From a virus: 37,200 nucleotides of DNA. A program made the position numbers and the translations under genes. The notes under the pieces are model-generated. The model searched no databases, had not been told where the DNA came from, and saw only the letters and a program-made list of their open reading frames with translations. The stretch is from the IMG/VR virus record IMGVR_UViG_3300043772_001300, positions 1 through 37,200 of that record. The stretch is one strand, 5' to 3'. The stretch's first letter is position 1. Each line of letters opens with the position of its first letter. Of the stretch, positions 1 through 7,853 are shown in pieces.

Positions 1-178
1 TGGCGGCTGGTGACAACGGTGCAGTCAAGCTGTTCTACCCAACCTTCTTTGCAACTTGTGATGTGGCGATTGCGGCTGGTGGCCTAGTGGCTACTAGCAC
101 GGCTGGCCTCGTAACAACTGCGGCCGCCAATGTTGGCGTTGTCGGAGTTGCTCTCGAAGGTGGCGCGGCCGATGCAGT
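1..178. repeat. Terminal redundancy, left copy
   Basis: Bases 1-178 match 37023-37200 at 177 of 178 positions. The only difference is C at 128 against T at 37150, a silent change in an alanine codon. Joining the copies gives a 37,022-bp circle and restores an intact reading frame across the join, so this is most simply the overlap of a circular assembly. A biological direct terminal repeat is less likely, because the ends fall inside a gene. Confidence 0.9.
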
Positions 179-209
179 CATCGAAGTCGCAGTTCCCTTA
201 ACCCAGTAA
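1..209 (+). CDS. Head decoration-like protein, 3' part (continues from 36872)
   Basis: This is the C-terminal part of the small capsid-associated protein whose start is at 36872. Across the circular join the gene is 360 nt and encodes 119 residues. The segment is rich in Ala, Gly and Val with short beta-type stretches (VGVVGVALEGG). This fits the DUF2190-like or decoration proteins often encoded just before the major capsid gene. The stop TAA is at 207-209 and the capsid gene starts 29 nt later. A role in decorating or stabilising the head is inferred from position and composition. Confidence 0.8.
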   Translation, partial: AAGDNGAVKLFYPTFFATCDVAIAAGGLVATSTAGLVTTAAANVGVVGVALEGGAADAVIEVAVPLTQ

Positions 210-229
210 TTTAACCAACCAAGAAAGAA

Positions 230-241
230 TATAAATATATG
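230..241 (+). promoter_or_regulatory. AT-rich leader TATAAATATATG
   Basis: The 12-nt string TATAAATATATG ends with the capsid start codon (239-241). The same 12 nt end with the start codon of the gene at 15182. The purine-rich run AAGAAAG lies just upstream here. It may act as a translation-initiation leader or a -10-like element; the sequence does not decide between these. Confidence 0.35.
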
Positions 242-1210
242 GCATACGTAAGTGGCGGTTCAACAATTCGCGCCGACATCAACCAAGCGTTGATCGAAGC
301 CCCTCAAGCCGATGTGGGCTTGATCGGTTCGCAACTTCTCCCTTTGCAGAATGTAGATGCAAAGAGCGGAACTTATCTCAAGGTTCAACTTGGAGGTGCA
401 GACCTCTTGACCAACAATGCAACGGCTCGTGATTCTGGTTCTGCTTACAGCCGAGGGATTCGTTCCTTCAGCTCTGCGAACTATTCCACGGACGAATTTG
501 GCTTGGAAGAGCTTCTGGACGATGCAACCGCTTTGGACTTAAACCGGTTTTTTTCGTACGAGGCAGAAACTGCGAAGTTCTTGCTCCGTCAGTTAAAACT
601 CTCCCACGAGAAGCGAGTGTCCGATCTTCTCTGGGCTGGTTCGACTCCCTTCACCATCTCTGACCAGACTCGTGCAGTAGCCTACACGAACACGAACATC
701 GCCACGGTTGATGTGGCTCGTGACGTAGCGGCTGCCAAGCTCGCTCTTAACCAGTATGGTTATGAAGTGAATTGTATTGCGATGTCGGCCAATGTGTTTG
801 AGTTAATCAGACGCTCCACCCTCCTCCAGAATCAGTTCTTCGGAGTTATCTCCAATACTGGTGCTCGGTTGTTGAGCGAAGCTGAAATCGCGGCGGCTCT
901 AGGAGTTCAGAACCTCCTCGTTGGTCGTGCGGCGATCAACTCTGCCGGTAAGAACAAGGCCTACACCGGCTCGTTCGTTGTTCCAGACACCAAAATCATT
1001 GTTGGTCAGATTTCTGGTGGTGAGTTCACCGCTGGTGGAATCGGACGCACCTTGGTCTGGTCGGGTGACTCGGCTGGTGGTTTCGTCTCTGAAAGCTATC
1101 GTGACGAAGCTCGCCGTAGCCAAGTGCTCCGCGTTCGCATGAACACGGACGAAGTTGTGATTGACCCGAACGCCGCCGTTCGTATCACCACCAACTACTC
1201 CGCAAGCTAA
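239..1210 (+). CDS. Major capsid protein
   Basis: The 323-residue protein fits the usual size of lambda E-like or HK97-fold capsid proteins. It lies directly after the terminase, gpW, portal, protease and decoration genes, in the classical head-module order. It has an acidic helical region near residues 88-125 (EFGLEELLDD, then FFSYEAETAKFLLRQLK), like the spine helix of HK97-fold proteins. A later segment with VIDPNAAVRIT resembles the C-terminal strand of this family. A strong terminator follows 28 bases after the stop, as expected for an abundant late protein. Identity rests on order, size and general pattern. Confidence 0.88.
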   Translation: MAYVSGGSTIRADINQALIEAPQADVGLIGSQLLPLQNVDAKSGTYLKVQLGGADLLTNNATARDSGSAYSRGIRSFSSANYSTDEFGLEELLDDATALDLNRFFSYEAETAKFLLRQLKLSHEKRVSDLLWAGSTPFTISDQTRAVAYTNTNIATVDVARDVAAAKLALNQYGYEVNCIAMSANVFELIRRSTLLQNQFFGVISNTGARLLSEAEIAAALGVQNLLVGRAAINSAGKNKAYTGSFVVPDTKIIVGQISGGEFTAGGIGRTLVWSGDSAGGFVSESYRDEARRSQVLRVRMNTDEVVIDPNAAVRITTNYSAS

Positions 1211-1238
1211 AGATTGCTGTTGGTTGTTTCATAGGAAT

Positions 1239-1274
1239 GGGGGGAGGGCGAAAGCTCTCCCCCCTTTTCTTTTT
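1239..1274 (+). terminator. Rho-independent terminator after the capsid gene
   Basis: Bases 1239-1249 pair with 1254-1264 in an 11-bp GC-rich stem with one G-U pair, closed by a GAAA tetraloop. The T-rich run TTTTCTTTTT follows at 1265-1274. It should stop or attenuate head-gene transcription before the lectin-like and sugar-modification genes. It is the clearest terminator I found in the window. Confidence 0.92.
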
Positions 1275-1307
1275 GACATAAATAGTGAAACTATGGTAGG
1301 AAATCCT
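1273..1307 (+). promoter_or_regulatory. Possible promoter plus GAAATCCT leader
   Basis: A perfect -35-like TTGACA (1273-1278) overlaps the end of the terminator T-run. TATGGT lies at 1292-1297, but the 13-nt spacing is too short for a standard sigma70 promoter. TAGGAA at 1297-1302 gives 18-nt spacing but is a weak -10. GAAATCCT (1300-1307) abuts the ATG at 1309 and is one of five such leader elements. Restarting transcription after the terminator makes sense, but the exact promoter is unclear. Confidence 0.4.
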
Positions 1308-1308
1308 T

Positions 1309-2076
1309 ATGACAATTAACGGCGGTGTTCGGATTGGCGGGCTGGGCATCTTGCAAGCCTTCGACCCAGATGCGTCAGCTTATTTTGTTCGGGCGGGAGT
1401 GACAGATGCTACCGCTAAAATTCAAATAAATCTTTTTGTAAAAGGCACAAAAGATTTGGGGCTTTGGAACGATATGGTTTGCTGGCCCTTGCGCTCAACA
1501 CAGAACGCCGGAACTGATGCAACTGCGTATAGTCTTGGTGGATTAGGTACTTTCAATGGGACTCTTGTAAATAGCCCAACTTGGGGAACAGATGGAATTA
1601 CATTTACTTCTGGCTCTTCTCAAACAATCAATGTTCCCAACATTACAATATCACAAACGGATTTAATAGTGGCCACTTGCCAAGCCGCAACATCTGGAAA
1701 TTTAAGAACTATTCAATATCAAGCAGTTGGTGGTGTGGAGGTTGGAATTTGGGCGGGCTTTGGTTCTCAATATTATTGGGATTGCAGGGCAACAACAAAT
1801 GCCTTGAATCGGCAACTTGGTGGATCAGTGCCAACCAGTCGAATATTTACGCACGGAATTGCCTCCACAAGCGGAGCCTCATTCTTTGTTAACGGAACAT
1901 CAGTTTTAAGTAATGCGGTTTCATCTACAAATGCTAATGCTTCTAGTTTTCAAATAAACCAAAACGGCGGAAATGGTAACATTGCTTTTGCCATGTTCTC
2001 ACAATCAATAACTGGAAACGCATCGCTCTATAACCTTTACAAGACAACCCTTGGTGATGGCTTTGAATTGCCATAA
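1309..2076 (+). CDS. Lectin-like (LamG/concanavalin-type) virion protein, copy 1
   Basis: This 255-residue protein has an N-terminal module around residues 17-60 (DPDASAYFVRAGVTD, then INLFVKGTKDLGLW). It is followed by a beta-rich, Ser/Thr/Gly-rich region of the kind found in concanavalin-like domains. The same layout occurs in the product of 9283-10080, with similar spacing of the (D/N)A-A-Y-x-x-R-x-G-(V/I)-T-D signature and an SPTW motif, so the two are paralogs. No signal peptide is seen. The role is probably a virion surface or carbohydrate-binding protein; a receptor-binding role is inference. The gene is the first after the capsid terminator and starts 1 nt after a GAAATCCTT leader. 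Confidence 0.7.
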   Translation: MTINGGVRIGGLGILQAFDPDASAYFVRAGVTDATAKIQINLFVKGTKDLGLWNDMVCWPLRSTQNAGTDATAYSLGGLGTFNGTLVNSPTWGTDGITFTSGSSQTINVPNITISQTDLIVATCQAATSGNLRTIQYQAVGGVEVGIWAGFGSQYYWDCRATTNALNRQLGGSVPTSRIFTHGIASTSGASFFVNGTSVLSNAVSSTNANASSFQINQNGGNGNIAFAMFSQSITGNASLYNLYKTTLGDGFELP

Positions 2077-2097
2077 TTAAAAACAAGAAATCCCGCT

Positions 2098-2105
2098 GAA
2101 ATCCT
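2098..2105 (+). promoter_or_regulatory. GAAATCCT leader element
   Basis: GAAATCCT followed by AA sits directly before the ATG at 2108, and a related GAAATCCC lies at 2087-2094. The same 8-mer precedes the starts at 1309, 11046, 17167 and 20918. No Shine-Dalgarno is visible here, so the element occupies the position where one would be expected. Confidence 0.4.
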
Positions 2106-2107
2106 AA

Positions 2108-3760
2108 ATGAAACACAAAATCTCACTCTATCTCATCGCTGGTAATGAAGAAGAATACATTGAGCGTTGCCTCAAGTCGTTTGCCCCAATCGCAAAAGAA
2201 ATGGTTGTATGTATTTCTAGGGGGTCAGCTACATCCGACAAGACCGAGGAAATTGCAAGTGGCCTTGGGGCGAAGATCGTTCATTACCAGAATAAAAGAA
2301 CTGATTGGAATCACATAGACGATTTTGCCACGGCAAGGAACACGGCTCTTGAGGCTTGCTCAAACGAATGGTGCTTATGGGTAGATGCTGACGATGTGAT
2401 GGCCGAGGATGGGGCGAAGGTTGTCGAGGAGGCTATTGACCTTGCCGTTGAGAAAGACGCTCACCTCGTGGCGTTAAAGTACAATGTAGACAACGCTGGC
2501 CTCATCCCCCTCCGAGAAGAAATCTCTAAGAGGGGGACTTGTAGTTGGAAGAATCGAGTCCACGAAATGCTGGTTTGCAAAGAGTCAAACAAGACGATTG
2601 GCGTGGATAAGATTTTCCGTATTCACAAGCCTCACGGATATAAGCCGAGGAGTGCGGAGAGGAACTTAAACATCTTGGCCGATACGCTTGCACCAGCCGC
2701 TAACTCCCTTTACTACCAAGCCCAAGAGTATTTTCTGTCTGGGCAAATCGAAAAGTGCATTGATTCGAGTATGCGGGCGTTGGCCTTCCCAGAACTAGAG
2801 GATACGCTTCGCTACGATGTGCTTTGCAACTTGGGGAGAGTCGCACCAGAAAACGAAAGGCTTTCTTATCTTGGACAAGCCGTAGCCCTACAACCCGATA
2901 GGCGAGAGGCTTATTTTTATATAGCGAATCATTGGTCTGGTAAGGGCAACTGGGTAAAGGCTTATGGTGCGGCAAGGACTTGTCTGACTTTGCATCGCCC
3001 AAAAGCCCATTACTGGAATCTTGTTGAGGCAATCTACAACTGGCAAGCGATGGACTTGTACGAGACGGCTTCGGTGTGCGTGGGAGAGACTGCCGAGGCC
3101 GAAAAGATTAAGAAGATGCGACCAGCCCCCAAGATCAGCATTATCCACGCAACAAGAGGCAGGCCACAAGTCGCTTGGCAGAGGCGTTGGCAATGGCTTT
3201 CCCTAGCTCAAAACCCACTAGAAATTGAGTGGTTGTTTATGGTCGATCACGATGACCCCACCGACTACACCCCCCACCAAGCCATTAGGTGCAGTCCCGG
3301 AGGCATCGTCAACGCTTGGAACGCAGGGGCGAAAATAGCCAAAGGGGACATTATCGTTCAAATGAGCGATGATTGGACACCCCCCCGCCATTGGGATGCC
3401 CTAATTTCGAACGCTGTTGGGGATACAAAGGCAGAGAAAGTGCTGGCAGTATCAGATGGCCTTCGGCAAGACAAGCTCCTCTGTATGGCGATCTTGACGC
3501 AATCTAGGCTCAAGAAGCAGGGGCATCTATTCCATCCAGACTACCAAGAGTCGGATGGCATCTATTCGGATAATGAGCATACAGACAGAGCCTACGAAGA
3601 ACAAGTGGTGGTTGAGGCTAGACATATCCAATTTAAGCACGATAACCCTATGTTTAATGGTGGGCAACCAGATGAACAACTAAAAAACCACAACAAGCCG
3701 GAGTTCTACGAGAAAGGAAAAGCGATCTATGAAAAACGCAAAGCAAATAATTGGATGTAG
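2108..3760 (+). CDS. Double GT2 glycosyltransferase with TPR-like middle
   Basis: This 550-residue protein appears to hold two GT-A glycosyltransferase domains. The N-terminal domain (about 1-160) begins ISLYLIAGNEEEYIERCL, has a metal-binding DADD at 93-96 and an RVHE at 150-153, as in SunS-like GT2 enzymes. Residues 195-330 are helical repeats resembling TPRs. The second domain (about 341-550) begins PKISIIHATRGRP and carries DHDD at 380-383 and MSDDW at 419-423. It should transfer activated sugars to a protein or glycan acceptor in the host cytoplasm. It opens a cassette of glycosyl- and methyltransferases lying between head genes, so a virion acceptor is plausible but unproven. Confidence 0.85.
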   Translation: MKHKISLYLIAGNEEEYIERCLKSFAPIAKEMVVCISRGSATSDKTEEIASGLGAKIVHYQNKRTDWNHIDDFATARNTALEACSNEWCLWVDADDVMAEDGAKVVEEAIDLAVEKDAHLVALKYNVDNAGLIPLREEISKRGTCSWKNRVHEMLVCKESNKTIGVDKIFRIHKPHGYKPRSAERNLNILADTLAPAANSLYYQAQEYFLSGQIEKCIDSSMRALAFPELEDTLRYDVLCNLGRVAPENERLSYLGQAVALQPDRREAYFYIANHWSGKGNWVKAYGAARTCLTLHRPKAHYWNLVEAIYNWQAMDLYETASVCVGETAEAEKIKKMRPAPKISIIHATRGRPQVAWQRRWQWLSLAQNPLEIEWLFMVDHDDPTDYTPHQAIRCSPGGIVNAWNAGAKIAKGDIIVQMSDDWTPPRHWDALISNAVGDTKAEKVLAVSDGLRQDKLLCMAILTQSRLKKQGHLFHPDYQESDGIYSDNEHTDRAYEEQVVVEARHIQFKHDNPMFNGGQPDEQLKNHNKPEFYEKGKAIYEKRKANNWM

Positions 3761-3983
3761 GAAAGAAAAAAGCGGGGAGAATACCAAGGGGCTTGGTATA
3801 ATTAGATTTGGCAGGTCTCGCCCCGACCCCACCAAGTATGTGAAGGTTGATATTACCTATGACGAAAAAGCAGAGAAAGATTTGTATGAGTGCGGGATGA
3901 TTGCGTTGAAGCACGACAAGGAAGCAGTTATTCAATATGTGATTGTTAAGGCTCTTACTGGATACGCAAAGTGCAAGAAATAA
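3729..3983 (+). CDS. Hypothetical small protein in the sugar cassette
   Basis: The frame encodes 84 residues, overlaps the end of the glycosyltransferase gene by 32 nt and overlaps the next gene by 13 nt. The sequence is basic and Lys-rich, with a central VKVDITYDEKAEKDLYECG stretch that looks like a folded alpha/beta segment. I do not recognise a family. The tight overlaps with co-directional neighbours argue that it is translated as part of the cassette. Confidence 0.55.
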   Translation: MKNAKQIIGCRKEKSGENTKGLGIIRFGRSRPDPTKYVKVDITYDEKAEKDLYECGMIALKHDKEAVIQYVIVKALTGYAKCKK

Positions 3984-4579
3984 GCATCCACGACCCCTTC
4001 GGCCAAGCCCTTGCAAAGTATAGCGAGGGGCTAGATGTTGGCCTAGAGATCGGGGGAGGAACTGGGGACGGCTCAACTCAATGTATCAGAACCAAAAAAC
4101 TATTCAGCATTGAGAACCACCCAGACCGCATAGGCCGTCACTCGATGAACCTATCTGCAAGAGGCGGTGTTGCCATCAACGGCACGGCAACCCTATCAAA
4201 ACTCTGGATGAACAAGAATGATATCGAGGAATTTTATAGGACTATCAAAACAAATCTCAACCAATACCCGCTCGAAACAGTTCTTGGCTGGCACAATGTC
4301 TGCCTAGAAACCGCCTTTCCATATTCAACCAACGCAATCGAGGACATTCACTTTGAGCATAATGTGGACTTTAACTTTGTTCTAATCGATGGCTCGCCTT
4401 TTTCGGGCGAGGCAGAGTTGCGTTGTGTTCGTCCCTTCCTAGCGGAGAAGGCGATCATCGCATTGGACGATGTGAACGACATAAAGAACTACACCAATTA
4501 CCACAAGCTCAAGGGATTTGCCGAACTGCTCTGGGAAGATTTGTCGGCGCGTAATGGTGCGGCCATATTCCGACTATGA
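3971..4579 (+). CDS. Class I SAM-dependent methyltransferase-like protein
   Basis: The 202-residue protein starts at a GTG overlapping the preceding gene. A glycine-rich SAM-binding motif (LEIGGGTGDGS) is at residues 25-35. An acidic residue follows the next strand (SIEN, near 48), and FVLIDGSPFSG (136-146) looks like motif IV. These features indicate a Rossmann-fold methyltransferase of unknown substrate. The next gene overlaps by 4 nt and is also a methyltransferase, so the likely acceptor is a sugar or glycosylated product made by the neighbouring enzymes. Confidence 0.7.
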   Translation: MQEISIHDPFGQALAKYSEGLDVGLEIGGGTGDGSTQCIRTKKLFSIENHPDRIGRHSMNLSARGGVAINGTATLSKLWMNKNDIEEFYRTIKTNLNQYPLETVLGWHNVCLETAFPYSTNAIEDIHFEHNVDFNFVLIDGSPFSGEAELRCVRPFLAEKAIIALDDVNDIKNYTNYHKLKGFAELLWEDLSARNGAAIFRL

Positions 4580-5145
4580 CCATTGTTCAAATCGGATGCA
4601 ACGATGGGAAAGATCATATTCTAGATTTTTGCCAAAAGAACAAGGAGGGCATTGAAGCGATACATCTCATAGAGCCAAACCAAGAAGGACTTGAGGATTG
4701 CAAGCAGACATATTCAGATTTCAAGCAAGCCAGATTCCACAACCTTGCGATTGTTCCGAATGATGCTGGCTCTGTGGATTTGTATATTCCACGCTCAAGA
4801 GCACTCAACGCTCACGCCTCAACATTGAAAAATCACCTAATAGATCACGGCCATACAAGTTTTGATACAATCAATGTACCCGCCACAAGCCTTTCCGATT
4901 TCCTCGATTCAAACAAAATTGAGAAGTGCGACAGACTTTATATCGACGCGGAGGGCTTGGATTGCGAGATCATACTTAATTTTGATATTGAAAAACACAA
5001 TATCAAAAGAATCGAATTTGAGACTCTTCATTCTGACGGATTTCTAGCAAAGGGGAAAAACTACAACTCTTGTATTAAGAAACTAAAAACCCTCGGATAC
5101 AAGGCAACAGAAGCAGGCGAATATAACGAGGCTTACGAACTATGA
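4576..5145 (+). CDS. FkbM-family methyltransferase
   Basis: The 189-residue protein has the FkbM layout: SAM-binding IGCNDGKD at 6-13, an acidic strand end LIEPN at 31-35, and the signature IDAEGLDCEIL-like segment at 123-132. FkbM enzymes mostly O-methylate hydroxyls, often on sugars or polyketides. It overlaps the previous gene by 4 nt (ATGA) and the next by 4 nt, so it is probably translationally coupled. It most likely O-methylates a sugar built by this cassette; the acceptor is inferred. Confidence 0.85.
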   Translation: MTIVQIGCNDGKDHILDFCQKNKEGIEAIHLIEPNQEGLEDCKQTYSDFKQARFHNLAIVPNDAGSVDLYIPRSRALNAHASTLKNHLIDHGHTSFDTINVPATSLSDFLDSNKIEKCDRLYIDAEGLDCEIILNFDIEKHNIKRIEFETLHSDGFLAKGKNYNSCIKKLKTLGYKATEAGEYNEAYEL

Positions 5146-5681
5146 ACCATATTACCGCAGATTTTGGAGAGGATTGGTTCGACTCGCCCAATGTCTATAA
5201 AATGCTTGTGGAGAATTGCCGAGACGATGGCAAGATTGTTGAACTCGGGGCGTGGAAGGGAAGAAGCTCGGCGTTTCTTGTGGTTGAGGCATACAATAAA
5301 AGCCCAAAGATCGAGGTTCATATTGTCGATACTTGGGGAGGAAACCCCCTTGATGGCTCACAAGATCAATCTGATGAGCTATATCATAAATTCATTTCTA
5401 ATATGTCTCTCCTTGCCAGACCCTACCAAGCCCACAGAATGACAACAAACGAGGCGGCGGGGCTTTTTAAGGACGAATCTTTAGACGCAGTTTTTATAGA
5501 CGCAGATCATTCGTATGAGGCCGTGAAGCTAGACATTCAAAATTGGTTGCCGAAGGTTCGCAAGGGCGGGATATTGGCTGGACACGATTATAATTCTGCT
5601 TGGCCGGGAGTCATAAGGGCGGTTAATGAGATACTTCCAGAGGCAGAAAAAATAGATTATTGCTGGGTAAAAAAATGCTGA
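5142..5681 (+). CDS. Class I methyltransferase (Methyltransf_24-like)
   Basis: The 179-residue protein shows KIVELGAWKGRSS (31-43, SAM motif I), an acidic residue in IVDTWGG (D63), FIDADHSYEAV (118-128) and AGHDYN (146-151). This pattern is typical of Methyltransf_24 and CmcI-like enzymes that modify small molecules or sugars and often need a divalent metal. It is the third methyltransferase in a row and overlaps both neighbours. The end of the gene overlaps the ATG at 5675. Confidence 0.85.
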   Translation: MNHITADFGEDWFDSPNVYKMLVENCRDDGKIVELGAWKGRSSAFLVVEAYNKSPKIEVHIVDTWGGNPLDGSQDQSDELYHKFISNMSLLARPYQAHRMTTNEAAGLFKDESLDAVFIDADHSYEAVKLDIQNWLPKVRKGGILAGHDYNSAWPGVIRAVNEILPEAEKIDYCWVKKC

Positions 5682-6442
5682 CTATCTTTACCATCGTTCT
5701 AAATGGGATGCCCTATATTGAAAAGCATCTTGCCGAGTTCCGGAAGCTCAAGATTCCTTGGCAATGGAGGATTGTCGAGGGAGTGAGCGAGCCTCTGGGA
5801 TGCACCCGCTGGTGTAAGCAAGTTCCAGAGAAGTATCACAAGGACTTCAAGAGCATTGACGGAACGCACGAATATCTTGAGAGCATTAGGGACGAGAATG
5901 TTTCAGTCTGTTGGCAGGCCAAGCCTTTCCCCGGCAAGCTGGCGATGATTAACGAGGCGTTGCAGGGGGTGGAGAATGGCGTTGTTATGGAGATTGATTC
6001 TGATGAGATATGGAGAGCCGACCAACTAGAGGCAATCTTCGGGCATCTCAAGGGATGCGAGGAGGGGCGAGCCATGCAGTTCCATTGTAATTATTATGTG
6101 GGGCAGAATAAAAAAGTAGTGACTAGAGAGGGCTTTGGCTCGAACTGGTACGAATGGTTTAGGGCTTGGAAGTGGGGCAAGGATGTTCATTTTACCAGCC
6201 ACGAACCACCCAAACTTAATGTCCAATCGATGATGATTCCAAGAGGAGTGACTGAAACTTGGGGGCTAACCTTCGACCACTTTGCCTACGCCACAAAGGA
6301 GCAAGCCCAATTTAAGGAAGATTTCTATGGGTATAAAGGGTTAGTCGAGGGCTGGGAAAAGCTACAACAAACCACAAGCCCAGTTAGGTTAAGGGATTAC
6401 TTCCCATTCATAACAGACAAGAGCGTTGCCGATGAGTGTTAA
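5675..6442 (+). CDS. GT2-like glycosyltransferase
   Basis: The 255-residue protein begins LTIFTIVLNGMPYIEKHL, a GT-A type start, and has the metal/nucleotide-sugar motif EIDSDEIW at 106-113. The C-terminal half contains WYEWFRAWKWG and an HE pair (SHEPP) that could contribute to the acceptor site. I chose the ATG at 5675, which overlaps the previous stop, over an in-frame TTG at 5660. It should transfer a sugar in the cytoplasm as part of the same cassette as the double glycosyltransferase at 2108. Confidence 0.78.
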   Translation: MLTIFTIVLNGMPYIEKHLAEFRKLKIPWQWRIVEGVSEPLGCTRWCKQVPEKYHKDFKSIDGTHEYLESIRDENVSVCWQAKPFPGKLAMINEALQGVENGVVMEIDSDEIWRADQLEAIFGHLKGCEEGRAMQFHCNYYVGQNKKVVTREGFGSNWYEWFRAWKWGKDVHFTSHEPPKLNVQSMMIPRGVTETWGLTFDHFAYATKEQAQFKEDFYGYKGLVEGWEKLQQTTSPVRLRDYFPFITDKSVADEC

Positions 6443-7103
6443 AACTATTAAGTATTCGCAGAGGCTTGGGGATGTGCTTCGTTGCCTACCAGCCGCCAAG
6501 CATCTAGCCGACCAAGGCCACGAAGTTTTCTTTGATTGCTTCGATCAGTATCACGGAGTTTTTGATTTGGTTAGTTATGTGAAGTCTGGGAGCAAAGGGG
6601 ATGTTTTAGATTTGGAGATATGGCCGAACAGATACAACGACTTCATTAAAAGCAGAAAGAATTGGCACGACTTTGTTTATAGCCATCCAGAGATTAAGGA
6701 AGCAGACAAGACCAACATTGTATTAGATAAGTTGGACGATAAACCAGCCGAGGGACTCCCAGAGACTTATAACCTAGTTGCCCCTTTTGGCATATCTCAA
6801 ACATTCTACCGCAACCCACTAACCCTAATCCAAGACGCAGTTAAAGAGCTTGGCAAAGAAAGCGTATTTGTTTTATGTCCACCCGACATAAAGATTCAAG
6901 GATTGAACACATATACAGCCCAATCGGTTGAGCAAATGGTGAAGGCGATTAGGGGGGCGGGTAAGTTCTGGGCAGTCAATTCTAGCCCCATCATCATCGC
7001 CTCTGCGGTTAGGAGAGGCAAGGAAAGTAGGTTTTGGGGTGAGAAAAACGAGGCAGAAGTTCAGAATGTTTTTCACTTTGAGGGGCTAACAAGGATGGAT
7101 TGA
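6432..7103 (+). CDS. GT9-like (GT-B) sugar transferase-like protein
   Basis: The 223-residue protein opens with YSQRLGDVLRCLPAAKHLAD. This resembles the N-terminal Rossmann half of GT9 or heptosyltransferase-like GT-B enzymes, which often start with a G-D-x-(I/L)-x-x-(L/T)P pattern. It is much shorter than the roughly 320-350 residues usual for that family, so the nucleotide-sugar-binding half is reduced. Residues 105-220 (NLVAPFGIS, then WAVNSSPIIIASAV) resemble the late GT9 motif region. The ATG at 6432 is preferred over TTG at 6426. It is the last gene of the cassette, with head-tail genes resuming 16 nt later. Confidence 0.55.
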   Translation: MSVKTIKYSQRLGDVLRCLPAAKHLADQGHEVFFDCFDQYHGVFDLVSYVKSGSKGDVLDLEIWPNRYNDFIKSRKNWHDFVYSHPEIKEADKTNIVLDKLDDKPAEGLPETYNLVAPFGISQTFYRNPLTLIQDAVKELGKESVFVLCPPDIKIQGLNTYTAQSVEQMVKAIRGAGKFWAVNSSPIIIASAVRRGKESRFWGEKNEAEVQNVFHFEGLTRMD

Positions 7104-7119
7104 CATAGGAGGTGATTTT

Positions 7120-7437
7120 ATGGCGGGGACAATCGACACCTCTTACTTCTCAACTGACCTGCAATTTATGATTGCGGATATGTTCCAAACAGTCACCGGG
7201 CTTGCCTCCTCCGCAGTTTCCGCATCAGTCACAGACCTCATAACCGCTAGTGAGCTTGAGATAGGCGGGGAGGTGTTTAGAGTCACCCAGTCTGTCGTTG
7301 TCTTGGCTTCAGCAATCTCTGCCCCCACGATTGGTTCACTTTGCACCGTGAGTGGGGTGGAGCGTATGATCGGAGGATTTTCGCAAAGCACCGATGGCCT
7401 TTCCTTTACCATCGAACTTGCGGAGATTACGACCTAA
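7120..7437 (+). CDS. Head-tail joining or completion protein (small)
   Basis: The 105-residue protein has one of the strongest Shine-Dalgarno sites in the window (AGGAGGTGAT, 9 nt before the ATG). It combines an N-terminal helix (DLQFMIADMFQTVTG) with a beta-rich remainder. This matches the size and position of gpFII-like or similar connector proteins that lie between head and tail genes. No family was identified with certainty. Its stop shares one base with the next start. Confidence 0.6.
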   Translation: MAGTIDTSYFSTDLQFMIADMFQTVTGLASSAVSASVTDLITASELEIGGEVFRVTQSVVVLASAISAPTIGSLCTVSGVERMIGGFSQSTDGLSFTIELAEITT

Positions 7438-7853
7438 TGGCCTCGATAGAGAGGGAGGTTGAGAACGCCCTCCTTAATGTTGTTTCTGGCATTACTGGCG
7501 TGAACTTCTTTACCAGCGAGAGGGGGACGGCTCGCACGATGCCCAGCGTCACGGTTCAAGCCACCATAAGCGGGGAGGAGCTTGTGCCTTTCTCTGGTGT
7601 ATTCAAAACCCCAGTCACCATCACCTATGTTGCTAGGGCAGACACAACTGCACGAACTGCCTTCGATGCCAAGTTTTATGACATATTAGAGCAACTCTAT
7701 CGTGACCCAGACTTAGCTAGTTATCTAACCACCAATTCAAACATCACCTTCTATGTGGCGAAGGTGACTGGGGATAATCCAGCCGTGATTGGGCAGAATA
7801 GAACTTGGTCAAGGGCTATGACCCTAGACATCACCGCAACGGCAAAGAAATGA
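7437..7853 (+). CDS. Head-tail or tail completion protein, paralog A
   Basis: The 138-residue protein starts at the ATG overlapping the preceding stop (TAATG). A helical N-terminus (EREVENALLNVVSG) leads into a beta-rich core. Residues 36-85 (SVTVQATISGEEL, then TYVARADTTARTAFDAKFYDILEQLY) align clearly with the following gene product, so the two are tandem duplicates. Position and size fit a gpZ/gpU-like tail completion or terminator protein. Translational coupling to both neighbours is likely. Confidence 0.68.
   Translation: MASIEREVENALLNVVSGITGVNFFTSERGTARTMPSVTVQATISGEELVPFSGVFKTPVTITYVARADTTARTAFDAKFYDILEQLYRDPDLASYLTTNSNITFYVAKVTGDNPAVIGQNRTWSRAMTLDITATAKK

Noticed and set aside
1581-1892. 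103-codon frame inside the first lectin-like gene
   Set aside because: It is a shadow with skewed Trp/Asn/Ser composition and no ribosome site.
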